Source: Ardenticatenaceae bacterium (lineage in GTDB: Bacteria > Chloroflexota > Anaerolineae > Promineifilales > Promineifilaceae). Taken from it: 64,000 bases of DNA. Positions within the stretch are counted from its first letter, which is position 1, and every line of letters starts with the position of its first letter. The position numbers and the translations under genes were made by a program. Positions 51,719 through 60,098 of the stretch are shown piece after piece. The notes beneath the pieces were generated by a model. That model was not told the origin of the DNA, made no database searches, and saw only the letters and a program-made list of their open reading frames with translations. Location: NCBI GenBank assembly GCA_020634415.1, contig JACKBT010000009.1:1-64000 (forward strand), given 5' to 3'.

Positions 51719-52020
51719 TCACCAGAATCTCCATACTTCTCTCGATAAATTTCCTGGCGTATTTGCGGCAAATCACTCAAGATGTCGGCCAACGTTACCC
51801 CCTCCTCAGCCATCATATCGGCCAATTTATCGGCCAATTCAAACGTGCGCAACGATTTTGGCGACACTAAAATATTGTCGCCCACCTGAATCAGCGTCAC
51901 CGTGTCACCGTCCTGCATAGCCAACGAGTCGCGCAGCTTTTGCGGAATTGTCAACTGCCCGCGCTGGCGGATTTGCGCCGTAAATTGCTGTGAATTAGAG
52001 ATGGTGGTTGTAGTCGTCAT
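51715..52020 (-). CDS. AbrB/MazE-type antitoxin
   Basis: A 101-residue protein with a swapped-hairpin AbrB fold (QFTAQIRQRGQLTIPQKLRDSLAMQDGDTVTLIQVGDNILVSPK) and an acidic helical tail (ADKLADMMAEEGVTLADILSDLPQIRQ) for toxin binding. AGGAG lies upstream of the ATG. The overlap with the PIN gene and the order antitoxin-toxin are those of a type II module; it likely represses its own promoter. Confidence 0.9.
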   Translation of the reverse strand: MTTTTTISNSQQFTAQIRQRGQLTIPQKLRDSLAMQDGDTVTLIQVGDNILVSPKSLRTFELADKLADMMAEEGVTLADILSDLPQIRQEIYREKYGDSGE

Positions 52021-52086
52021 TATCCATTTCTCCTGCCAATATTCAGAAATTCAGAATTTCATACCAGTATACCACACACGCGCCAT

Positions 52087-54459
52087 CTATCGCACCGCCT
52101 GCCACCACATGGTGTGCCCATCAGTGATGACTTCAATCGTGCCAAGTTGATCCGTCCGCAAAACGGCCGTTCCCACCGCCGCCGCCCGCTCCAGCAGTTC
52201 AGGATGGGGATGCCCAAACCGATTATCCAACCCCGCCGAGACCACCATAATTTGCGGCCTCACCGCTGCCAGAAAGGGCAGCGTACTCGACGAGCGCGAG
52301 CCGTGATGACCCGCTTTGAAGACCAAAGATTGCAGCGGCAAACCAGTCGCCAACATCTCCCGCTCCGCCGCTTCCTCCGCATCCCCCGTAAACAAAAAGG
52401 CAAAATCCTCATACACCAGCCGCATCGAAACCGAGTTTTCATTCCGGCTTTCACTGTTCAATCTTGCCCCAGGATGCAGCACTTCCAGCCGCACCCCTTC
52501 ATCCAGGTAAATGACTTCACCCACCTGAGCCGGATGAATGGGCGTACCCGCCGCTTCCGCCGCCAGCAGCACCTCATCATAAATGGGCGATTCGCCCAAG
52601 CCTTCCCCATCGGTGATGAGACGGCCGATTGCATACCTGTCAAACACCTCCACCAGCCCCGCCACATGGTCGGCATCGGGGTGCGTCGCCACCATGAGGT
52701 CAATCTCACGATCCCAAAAGGGCATTTGCCGCCCCAGTTGGTCATTTAACACACTGGGATAAAACCCGCCGTCTATGAGGACTTGACGGCCGTTGGGCGT
52801 GGTAATCAACGTCGCATCCCCCTGGCCCACGTTCATAAACGCAATATGCAAACGGCCGTCTGGCTGACTGGTACTCCAACTCACCGTCAAAACGGCCGCT
52901 AACAAACTGGCCCCCACCGCCAGCCGCTGCGTCAAATTACGCCCCACCACCGCCCCAATCCGACGGCGCTGTTCCTCATCTTGCTGGGCATACCACGTCA
53001 CCGCCGCAATCACCCCATAAATCAGCACAATGCCCGTCAGCGAAATCTCCACGGGCACCGTCGCCCCCGGCACACGGGCAAACAGCCGCACCAGCCAGAT
53101 GGTGTAGGAGAGAAAAAGCCAGGCCACCCAGGCAAAAATCTGCCCTATAAAAGGCACAAACAACCCGGCCAGCGTCGCCAATCCCCCCCACAACATCACC
53201 CCTGGCTGCGCTGGCAAAATAAAAGCATTAGCGGCCAGACTTACCAGCGACAACTGTCCAAAGTAGGCCATCATCAAAGGCAGCGTCAACACCTGCGCCG
53301 CCAGCGTAATCAGCACCGCCTCCGACAGCAGCCCCATGACACGATTGACGATACCCACATCCAGCCAGCGCAGCAGTTGGCGGCGCGTCCACTGGGTGAA
53401 GGGCGTGCCATAGAGCATCAACCCCAATGTCGCTGTAAAGCTGAGTTGGAAGCCCACATCCCACAAGGTAAAAGGGTTCACCAGGGTCATGAGTAAAGCT
53501 GACAGAAAGAGTGAAGCGTAGGCGAAATTCGGCCGTCCCAGCCAGCGATTGGCGATGAGGTAGATGCCCCCCATAATCGCCGCTCGCACCACCGAGGCAT
53601 CGGCCCCCACCAGAATGGTGTACAGCACAATGCCACTCACGGCAAAGATAACTGCGCCACGCCGCGACAAGAAGTTTTCGGCCAGCCCCACCAAAATAGC
53701 GATGAGAATGGCGATATTGAACCCCGATATGGCGATGATGTGCGTCATGCCGGTGGTGCGGAAATCTTCTGCCAGGTCGGGCGGCAGGCCATTGTCGTTG
53801 CCCAGCAAGATGCCTGTTAATAAGCCAGCCTGCGGGTTGGGAATGAGTTGGGTGATGGTGTTTTGGGCGCGGCTTTTGAAGGTGTAGATGGCCTGGTAGA
53901 AGGGATTGCCCTGTCCTTCGGCTAAAACGGTGACATCGGGTAAGGCCATGAGGCTGTGGACATCCTGCCGTGCCAGATAGGCTTTGTAATTGAAGTCTTC
54001 ACCTTCGGGCGGGGTCTCTAGCTGCCCGGTGATTTGCAGTTCTGTGCCATATTCGATGAGGGGAAAGCGAAAGGTGGTGACGAGGATATCGCCGGTGACG
54101 GGGATGGTTGTGCCATCGCTGAGGGTGGCTTGCTGCACAGCGACGCGCAGATTGATGGAGCGGTCGCGCACATCGGGTTCATCGGTGACGACGCCAGTGA
54201 GGGTGATGCTGCGGGTGCCGTTGTAGGTGGCGATGTGGGCTTCGTTGAGGGTGGGAACGGCCGTTACATACCGTGCACTGCCAAAGGAGACGGCCGTTAA
54301 ACACACCAGCCACAATCTAAAGTTGATGTGATTGCGGACAATAAAGCTCCCCACCAACCCTAAAATGCCCAAGATAACCCAAGTAGAGATAGGCCAATCT
54401 ATATTGGAAGCCAACCAAATCCCCATCAACCAGGCCACGCCCAGATAAACGATTGTCAT
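52087..54459 (-). CDS. comEC: ComEC/Rec2 DNA-uptake channel
   Basis: A 790-residue protein in the usual three-part form. An N-terminal membrane/OB region (residues 1-200), a competence domain with about ten helices (GLLTGILLGNDNGLPPDLAEDFRTTGMTHIIAISGFNIAILIAI ... ), and a C-terminal metallo-beta-lactamase-like domain (~500-790: FMNVGQGDATLITTPNGRQVLIDGG, ATHPDADHVAGLVEV, FKAGHHGSRSSS). It carries single-stranded DNA across the membrane in natural transformation; the lactamase domain is thought to degrade the other strand. No other com gene is adjacent. Confidence 0.96.
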   Translation of the reverse strand: MTIVYLGVAWLMGIWLASNIDWPISTWVILGILGLVGSFIVRNHINFRLWLVCLTAVSFGSARYVTAVPTLNEAHIATYNGTRSITLTGVVTDEPDVRDRSINLRVAVQQATLSDGTTIPVTGDILVTTFRFPLIEYGTELQITGQLETPPEGEDFNYKAYLARQDVHSLMALPDVTVLAEGQGNPFYQAIYTFKSRAQNTITQLIPNPQAGLLTGILLGNDNGLPPDLAEDFRTTGMTHIIAISGFNIAILIAILVGLAENFLSRRGAVIFAVSGIVLYTILVGADASVVRAAIMGGIYLIANRWLGRPNFAYASLFLSALLMTLVNPFTLWDVGFQLSFTATLGLMLYGTPFTQWTRRQLLRWLDVGIVNRVMGLLSEAVLITLAAQVLTLPLMMAYFGQLSLVSLAANAFILPAQPGVMLWGGLATLAGLFVPFIGQIFAWVAWLFLSYTIWLVRLFARVPGATVPVEISLTGIVLIYGVIAAVTWYAQQDEEQRRRIGAVVGRNLTQRLAVGASLLAAVLTVSWSTSQPDGRLHIAFMNVGQGDATLITTPNGRQVLIDGGFYPSVLNDQLGRQMPFWDREIDLMVATHPDADHVAGLVEVFDRYAIGRLITDGEGLGESPIYDEVLLAAEAAGTPIHPAQVGEVIYLDEGVRLEVLHPGARLNSESRNENSVSMRLVYEDFAFLFTGDAEEAAEREMLATGLPLQSLVFKAGHHGSRSSSTLPFLAAVRPQIMVVSAGLDNRFGHPHPELLERAAAVGTAVLRTDQLGTIEVITDGHTMWWQAVR

Positions 54460-54503
54460 ACTGACAAAAGATACACATTTGCTTGGTCACAGGCAAATCT
54501 TGT

Positions 54504-54580
54504 TATCTCTTTTGACAAGAGATAGTTGGATCAGGTGGTATATGTGCAAAATGAATACAATACCGTACTCTTTTTGCACA
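54504..54580 (+). promoter_or_regulatory. Operator-like inverted repeats before the abiEi remnant
   Basis: Two dyads. TATCTCTT/AAGAGATA (54504-54524) has TTGACA in its centre, consistent with a -35 box. TGTGCAAAA/TTTTGCACA (54543-54551 and 54572-54580) lies just before the start at 54593. AbiEi antitoxins are known to bind inverted repeats and repress their own promoter, so these may be its operators. Confidence 0.5.
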
Positions 54581-54592
54581 AAAGGTTCGTCT

Positions 54593-54898
54593 ATGAAATT
54601 CGAAAAGGAAAACAAACTATACAGAATTGCCGAAGAGCAAGCCGGATATTTCTCCCTTATTCAAGCAAAAGAACTCAATCTCCATCGCAGTCAAATATAT
54701 CGTGAGATAAAACGTAACAAGTTTGAAAAGGCGGCCTGGGGTGTCTACCGATTTACGCAATTTCCGGCCAGCCGGTTCGAAGAAGTCCATGTGGCGGTAT
54801 TGAGTGCTGGGAAAAATGCTTTGGTGGGTTTTCAAACTGCTCTATATATCTATGACCTTTCTGATGTTCCCGTACTTTCGCCAAAGTTGTCATTCTGA
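54593..54898 (+). pseudogene. AbiEi-family antitoxin, frameshifted remnant
   Basis: The intact part has the AbiEi N-terminal winged helix and start of the following domain: YRIAEEQAGYFSLIQAKELNLHRSQIYREIKRNKFEKAAWGVYRFTQFPASRFEEVHVAVLSAG, then ALYIYDLSDV. The frame then fails (PVLSPKLSF, stop at 54898). In another frame the expected continuation FAKVVILIPVRYF appears immediately after, so a single frameshift near 54870 broke it. The rest of the antitoxin and any AbiEii toxin are missing; the convergent SWIM gene begins its end there. Its AT-rich composition and lack of ACGGCCGT suggest transfer. Confidence 0.75.
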
Positions 54899-55741
54899 TT
54901 CCCGTTCGGTATTTTCTGAATGATAGGCAATTTGCACGGCCGTTTCCGTCACCACATCATAGCCCTTAGTCAGATAACGATGGGCTTCTGGCAAAAAATC
55001 TGGATCGCCCAACCGTTCCAGCAGCGAATAGGGACTATCTGGTGAAGCAATATGCACGGCAAACCGATCCAATTCTGCACCGATTTGCCAGAAGTTGGGC
55101 AGCGATTCGGATAGGGGTGGGGCTGGCGTGTATTCAGGAGTAACGGCCGTATCCCCACCACGCTCGCCCGTCCCCAATGCCGCCAAAATCTCCGCCTGTG
55201 TTTTGCCACGCAAGCGGAACAGCAAGAACGGGTCTTCATCAAACCGCTCGGCCAAAATATAATGCACCGCCGCCAAATGTTTGCAGACATCGGCCCAATC
55301 GGGGCAATTGCAGTTTTGTTTTAGCTCTTGTCGGCTGGGAAACAAATCTAGTCTTACCGATTGAAAAGCTTCCTCAATTTCCTGCGGCATCTCGCCAGCC
55401 AGCAGTTGGGCCACAAAATACGGCCGTTCCGCCAAAGCCATTGTCACCTTTCGCCAACTACTCTCAGCCAACGGTGTCAATTCAATCGTAATCTTGTAGG
55501 GTGTACGCCGCGACCCTTGCACTTTGGCCGTAATTTTCCCCTTACTCTCCTCCAGCGATAAGACTTGTCCCCGCCGCGCATAACTACGACCACGCTGTAA
55601 ACGGCCGCGATCCATCACTCGCTCCATCGCCGCTAACCAGCGCGTGGCCCACCAATTCTTCACAAAATCGCCCCGTTTGCTTTTGGCCTTAATGCCCTCA
55701 TCCGTGTCAATTGGTCGTGTTGGTTTGTAATACCAGTCCAT
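54890..55741 (-). CDS. SWIM zinc-finger protein
   Basis: A 283-residue partner of the adjacent SNF2 helicase. The SWIM finger CxCx(n)CxH is seen in NCNCPDWADVCKHLAAVHY. The N-terminal YYKPTRPIDTDEGIKAKSKRGDF and WWATRWLAAMERVMDRGRLQRGRSYARRGQV are standard for this family. It starts 9 bases after the SNF2 stop with GAGGTA inside the SNF2 end, so the two are translated together. The pair is widespread; a role in DNA repair or remodelling of protein-DNA complexes is assumed. Confidence 0.93.
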   Translation of the reverse strand: MDWYYKPTRPIDTDEGIKAKSKRGDFVKNWWATRWLAAMERVMDRGRLQRGRSYARRGQVLSLEESKGKITAKVQGSRRTPYKITIELTPLAESSWRKVTMALAERPYFVAQLLAGEMPQEIEEAFQSVRLDLFPSRQELKQNCNCPDWADVCKHLAAVHYILAERFDEDPFLLFRLRGKTQAEILAALGTGERGGDTAVTPEYTPAPPLSESLPNFWQIGAELDRFAVHIASPDSPYSLLERLGDPDFLPEAHRYLTKGYDVVTETAVQIAYHSENTERESE

Positions 55742-55750
55742 CTTTTACCT

Positions 55751-58700
55751 CTACGCTCGGCGCAATCGGACTAATTCCCGTAAATCAGTCGTACTCATTT
55801 CCGTCAGCCAATTTTCGCCACTGCCAATGACGCTTTGCGCCAGGGCCTTCTTCTCTTCAATCATGGCATCAATTCGCTCTTCCAAAGTCCCCAAACAGAC
55901 AAACTTGTGCACCAATACATTTTTTGTCTGCCCAATACGAAAAGCCCGATCTGTGGCCTGATCCTCCACCGCTGGATTCCACCAACGGTCAAAATGGAAG
56001 ACATGATTGGCGCGAGTCAGATTTAGCCCCGTGCCACCCGCTTTGAGTGACAATAAGAATATCGGCGGGCCATTGACCTCTTGGAACTGTGCCACCATCG
56101 TGGCTCGTTTTTTAGCGGGAACACCGCCATGTAAATAAAGGGTTGGCACGCCAAAGCGGTTCCGAATGTATTCCTGTAACAATCCGGCCATCTCCGTAAA
56201 CTGGCTGAAGATGAGCATCCGGTCGCCTTCGGCCAAAACCTCGTCGAGCAGGGCATCGAGCCGTTCTAGTTTACCGGAACGGCCGTTATCTTCCCCTGGT
56301 TGATACGCCTCTGTTTCATGCAAATATTGCGCCGGATGGTTACACACCTGCTTCAACTGCATCAACATACTCAGCACCAAGCCTTTGCGGGCCATGCCAC
56401 CTTCTTCCTGTTCCTCAATGGCTGCCAGGGCATCCTGCACCACCGCCTCGTACAAAGTGGCCTGCTCTTCGCTGAGGTGGCAGTAAACCTTCATCTCTTG
56501 CTTGTCGGGCAAATCCTGGATAACAGTGGGGTCTGTTTTGACACGGCGCAGCAGAAACGGCCGTGTTAACTTCCGCAACCTTTGCGCCGCTGTTTCGTCT
56601 CCATATTTTTCAATCGGCAGCGTAAAATCTTGCCGGAACTGCTTCTGCCCGCCCAAAAAGCCAGGGTTCAAAAAGTGCATGATAGACCACAGTTCTGACA
56701 GCCGATTTTCAACCGGTGTACCAGTGAGTGCCAGACGGAAATCGGCCGTTAATTTACGGATAGTCTGCGCTTGTTTGGTATTGGCATTTTTGATATTTTG
56801 TGCCTCGTCCAGCACGACCCCCAGCCAGTTGATTTGCCGCAGTGTCGCGCCATCACGCCGTACCAGCGCATAGCTGGTCAGGACGACATCGCTGGCTTGG
56901 GCGGCCTCAACCAGAGCCTCATCATGCAATCGCTCTGCTCCCTGATGCACCAGCGTTTGTAAACCAGGTGTAAATTTGCGTTTTTCCAGCTCCCAATTCG
57001 TCACCACTGAGGTAGGGCAAATGAGCAAAACTGGCGCGGGCAGTTGCCCCCTCTCTTCCTTGAGTTGCTGGATGAGGGTGAGTGTCTGGATAGTTTTGCC
57101 CAGGCCCATATCGTCAGCCAGGATAACGCCCAGCCCCCACCGCCGCGCAAAGTGCAGCCAGGAGTAGCCATACTGTTGATACGGCCGTAAAGTTGCCCGT
57201 AAGCCCTCAGGTGGGGACATCTGCGCCAGTTTCTCATCCCCTTGTAACTGCTTGAGCCAGCTTTGTAGCCAATCGTCCATCTCCACCCCTTCCACTTGGA
57301 GGCCGTTGTGCTGCTGCTCTTCACCGCCCACGCCCAGCTTCATGGCCTCATAGAGCGACAGTGTGCCGGTCATGTCCTGCTCCTGCCAAAAGTGGATGGC
57401 GGCTTCAATTTGTTCCGCGTCAAGCTGCACCCACTGTCCCCGAATTTGGACGAGTGGTGATTTGAGGGCCACCAAGGCCTCAAACTCTTCACGGCTGAGT
57501 TCGGTGTCGCCGAGTGACAACTGCCATTGATACCGTACCAGGTTATCGAGGCTCATGTGACCAGTGCCAACGGCCGTTTGCCCCGTCAACTTGGAGGTGC
57601 TATTCAATTTCAAACGTACACCTAAGCGTGTGCCAGGCTTGTTCCACCAGGGCGGCACCAACAAGCCAAATCCTGCTCGCTGCAACTGCGGTGCACATTG
57701 GCGCAAAAATGTATAAGCCTCATCTGTAGTCAATTGGGTATGGCTAGGGCTGCGCTGCTGCAAGCTGCGTTGGATGGGCTGGAAAAAGCGGGCGGCATAG
57801 CCTAAACCAGTCAACAGGCGTTCCTGCGGCCGTTCAAATTGGCGATCTAAAGCAGCCAATACACTGCCTTTGCTCTTCCATACCTCTGCGGCTGGCACCA
57901 GTAAACTGACATCGTCTCGTGCTTGCAGTAAATAGTGCAACTGCCAGACAGTTTCTCCGGTTTTTGTCTTTTTCTGTTCTTGTTGGGTTGGTGCTTCTAA
58001 GCGTAGTGCGACTCGATACTGTTTATCCCCAGCGACTGTAAGGGTACGCTCCCAGGCACGAAAGCTGCTGGCAAAATGTTGCATTTGTCCAGCACTAGCC
58101 TGGACAGTAGGTTCAGTCGCAAACAAAGCTCTCAGCCAAGCAGCACCTGGATTTTGGTCAGCAGGTAAATACAGCTTTTGCCGCATTGTCCATTGGCGCA
58201 CGGCCGCATCCGTCAGATGGTTCAAGAAGCTGTCTAAAATGGCGCGTGAGGGGATGGTTTCGTCTGGATTATCCGCGTCGGCGCGGCTAATGGCGGGCAT
58301 GGCGGCAGCTAACTGTGCCGCTCGTCGTGCCTCATCCTCACCGTCTAGCAGAGGCTGCCAGCGTGCTTCATAATGCAGGTCACGCTTGCCCCGCACTTCA
58401 ACCAAAGTGGGGCGATATCGTTGTTGCGCCAGTAGTTCGAGGGTGAAGAAAAATGTGGTTTGCCAATAACGGCCGTCCTGCCCTAATGAGAGTGTTGGCG
58501 GCAAATCGTATTGGTGCAAATAAGTCAATAATGACAAGGCGTGGATGGATTTCAGCCCTAAGCCTTGCACTGTCCAGGGCATGAGTTGGGGCGGTTTATC
58601 ATCCGTTTCCCAGTTGTGCAGGAGATCTGGTGAGGGCACTGGCCCAAAGCGATTGGTTGGCAGCCAAAGTGTCACCGTTTCAGCAGGCAATTTACCCGCC

Positions 58701-58885
58701 CACCCCATTTCTTTTAATAACTGTTGTAGTTCTTGGAGGCTGCTTATAAAGGGATGGGGATGCGCTGTTTTTTTGCGACGGGCACGAGAGGGTTGGTCGG
58801 CTACATTTGTTTCTGCCCACAGGAGTAAACGGCCGTCTTGTCCCGGCTGAATGGGCGTGAGCCAGTGAAGGTGTAAAACATGCAT
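55751..58885 (-). CDS. SNF2-family DNA helicase (HepA/RapA-like)
   Basis: A 1044-residue SWI2/SNF2 ATPase. Walker A is ILADDMGLGKTIQTLTL, motif II DEAQNIKN, motif III ALTGTPVENRLSELWSIMHFLNPG, and helicase-C motifs LIFSQFTEMAGLLQEY, SLKAGGTGLNLTRANHVFHFDRWWNPAVEDQATDRAFRIGQ. The N-terminal ~470 residues are the family's accessory region (SNF2 N-terminal bacterial domain). Together with the SWIM protein it forms a two-gene operon. Confidence 0.95.
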   Translation of the reverse strand: MHVLHLHWLTPIQPGQDGRLLLWAETNVADQPSRARRKKTAHPHPFISSLQELQQLLKEMGWAGKLPAETVTLWLPTNRFGPVPSPDLLHNWETDDKPPQLMPWTVQGLGLKSIHALSLLTYLHQYDLPPTLSLGQDGRYWQTTFFFTLELLAQQRYRPTLVEVRGKRDLHYEARWQPLLDGEDEARRAAQLAAAMPAISRADADNPDETIPSRAILDSFLNHLTDAAVRQWTMRQKLYLPADQNPGAAWLRALFATEPTVQASAGQMQHFASSFRAWERTLTVAGDKQYRVALRLEAPTQQEQKKTKTGETVWQLHYLLQARDDVSLLVPAAEVWKSKGSVLAALDRQFERPQERLLTGLGYAARFFQPIQRSLQQRSPSHTQLTTDEAYTFLRQCAPQLQRAGFGLLVPPWWNKPGTRLGVRLKLNSTSKLTGQTAVGTGHMSLDNLVRYQWQLSLGDTELSREEFEALVALKSPLVQIRGQWVQLDAEQIEAAIHFWQEQDMTGTLSLYEAMKLGVGGEEQQHNGLQVEGVEMDDWLQSWLKQLQGDEKLAQMSPPEGLRATLRPYQQYGYSWLHFARRWGLGVILADDMGLGKTIQTLTLIQQLKEERGQLPAPVLLICPTSVVTNWELEKRKFTPGLQTLVHQGAERLHDEALVEAAQASDVVLTSYALVRRDGATLRQINWLGVVLDEAQNIKNANTKQAQTIRKLTADFRLALTGTPVENRLSELWSIMHFLNPGFLGGQKQFRQDFTLPIEKYGDETAAQRLRKLTRPFLLRRVKTDPTVIQDLPDKQEMKVYCHLSEEQATLYEAVVQDALAAIEEQEEGGMARKGLVLSMLMQLKQVCNHPAQYLHETEAYQPGEDNGRSGKLERLDALLDEVLAEGDRMLIFSQFTEMAGLLQEYIRNRFGVPTLYLHGGVPAKKRATMVAQFQEVNGPPIFLLSLKAGGTGLNLTRANHVFHFDRWWNPAVEDQATDRAFRIGQTKNVLVHKFVCLGTLEERIDAMIEEKKALAQSVIGSGENWLTEMSTTDLRELVRLRRA

Positions 58886-59022
58886 AATAACCTCAGGTGA
58901 TGATTCTCTCAGTAGAGAGTATCACGCAAGTGCCTTTGTCATCAAATTTGCCAGGGGGGGGATGAACGATTGAACCCAAACGGGGGGTTATTACGCGGGC
59001 CGTGCGCCGCCGCAACGGCAGC

Positions 59023-59054
59023 AGTGCCAGGTACTCAGGAAAGCACCTGGCACT
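59023..59054. terminator. Hairpin after the DUF4340 gene
   Basis: A 10-bp perfect stem AGTGCCAGGT / ACCTGGCACT, 9 bases past the leftward stop at 59064. The remaining 120 bp up to the SNF2 start hold no other clear feature. Confidence 0.7.
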
Positions 59055-59063
59055 TATTCGTTA

Positions 59064-60029
59064 TTAAGGGGACGGGGCCTCTTCCGCCGCTGGCGTAGGC
59101 TGCTGCACAAAATCATCTAACGTGGCAGTGGTAAGCTGCTCCAGACTAAACGAGGAAATGGTGACATAGTAGTCAGAGCCAGAGTATTTGGCTGTGTAGG
59201 TATCTGTCTCGTCATTTTTGGCCCCAACAGTGAGGGTTACAGTGTCGTCGTTGGTCATAATGGTGACGGTTGCCTGGGGTGCATTGAGACCATAACCAGC
59301 CTCGGCCACTTTGCCCAGTGGGGTCGTCATGCGTAAATTAGCCAGGCGATTGAGCAGAGTGGTGAAGGCGGTTTGGTTGAAGACATCAGCAGCATTCAAA
59401 CCGGCCAGTTCCCATTCTGTATCGGAAACACGGGCGAATTCCAAACGGCCGTTACCATTCTCCACCACCACCCGCTGCACATCCCCCGTCGTCAACGCCA
59501 TATAACTCGTGTCAATCCAGCTTGATAACAGCGGATTCAGTTCCCAACTTTGAATACTGCCCGTCAGATACGTCTCATCTTCGCCGCTGCGCCGCACATG
59601 CGTGCCCTGCGCATTGGGCGATGAGCCAACAAAGAGGGTTTCTACCGTGCCATCACTGCGCGTCAAAGAGACACGGCGCAGAAAAGCATCATCAGCCACT
59701 TGCAGCCGTTTGTGGCTGGCCTCGGTTTGGGCAATGAGACGGCCGTTCTGAATACCCGCCATCTTGCCCAAAATCTCTGCCACCCGCTCTCCATTGGCCG
59801 GAAAATCATCAGCCGACGGCAGCACCCAGCCCTCCCCCTGGCGCACCAGCTCGATACTTGCCCCCGTGTCATCAGCGATGGTCATGCGCTGAATATCATC
59901 AGCCCCAATATTAGTGAGCAGCGGGCCAGCTTCACTAACGGCCCCCGCCCCACGCGGCCAAAACACAGCCACCACCAAAGCCAGTTGTACCAAAACAAAA
60001 CCAGAAAGTATTTTTTGTAACTTGTTCAT
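59064..60029 (-). CDS. DUF4340 domain protein
   Basis: A 321-residue exported protein: N-terminal membrane anchor (ILSGFVLVQLALVVAVFW) and a DUF4340 beta-rich repeat (IELVRQGEGWVLPSADDFPANGERVAEILGKMAGIQ), with the conserved pattern ADDAFLRRVSLTRSDGTVETLFVGSSP. It usually follows gldG-like genes, as here: the order gldA, gldF-gldG, DUF4340 suggests one complex using an ABC transporter in the envelope. Separated from GldG by a family B repeat. Confidence 0.88.
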   Translation of the reverse strand: MNKLQKILSGFVLVQLALVVAVFWPRGAGAVSEAGPLLTNIGADDIQRMTIADDTGASIELVRQGEGWVLPSADDFPANGERVAEILGKMAGIQNGRLIAQTEASHKRLQVADDAFLRRVSLTRSDGTVETLFVGSSPNAQGTHVRRSGEDETYLTGSIQSWELNPLLSSWIDTSYMALTTGDVQRVVVENGNGRLEFARVSDTEWELAGLNAADVFNQTAFTTLLNRLANLRMTTPLGKVAEAGYGLNAPQATVTIMTNDDTVTLTVGAKNDETDTYTAKYSGSDYYVTISSFSLEQLTTATLDDFVQQPTPAAEEAPSP

Positions 60030-60035
60030 ACGTCA

Positions 60036-60098
60036 TAGAGAGATTGGGGACTAGAGACTCGGCCCCCAATCTCCAGTCTCTAGTCTCCAGTCTCCACA
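60036..60098. repeat. Palindromic element family B, copy 4
   Basis: Arms AGATTGGGGACTAGAGACT and AGTCTCTAGTCTCC. On the minus strand the right arm encodes the last residues (VETGD) and stop of the GldF-GldG protein. Confidence 0.82.

Noticed and set aside
58886..59063. Small RNA or extra gene in the gap before DUF4340
   Set aside because: Apart from one terminator-like hairpin nothing with coding or structured-RNA character was seen.
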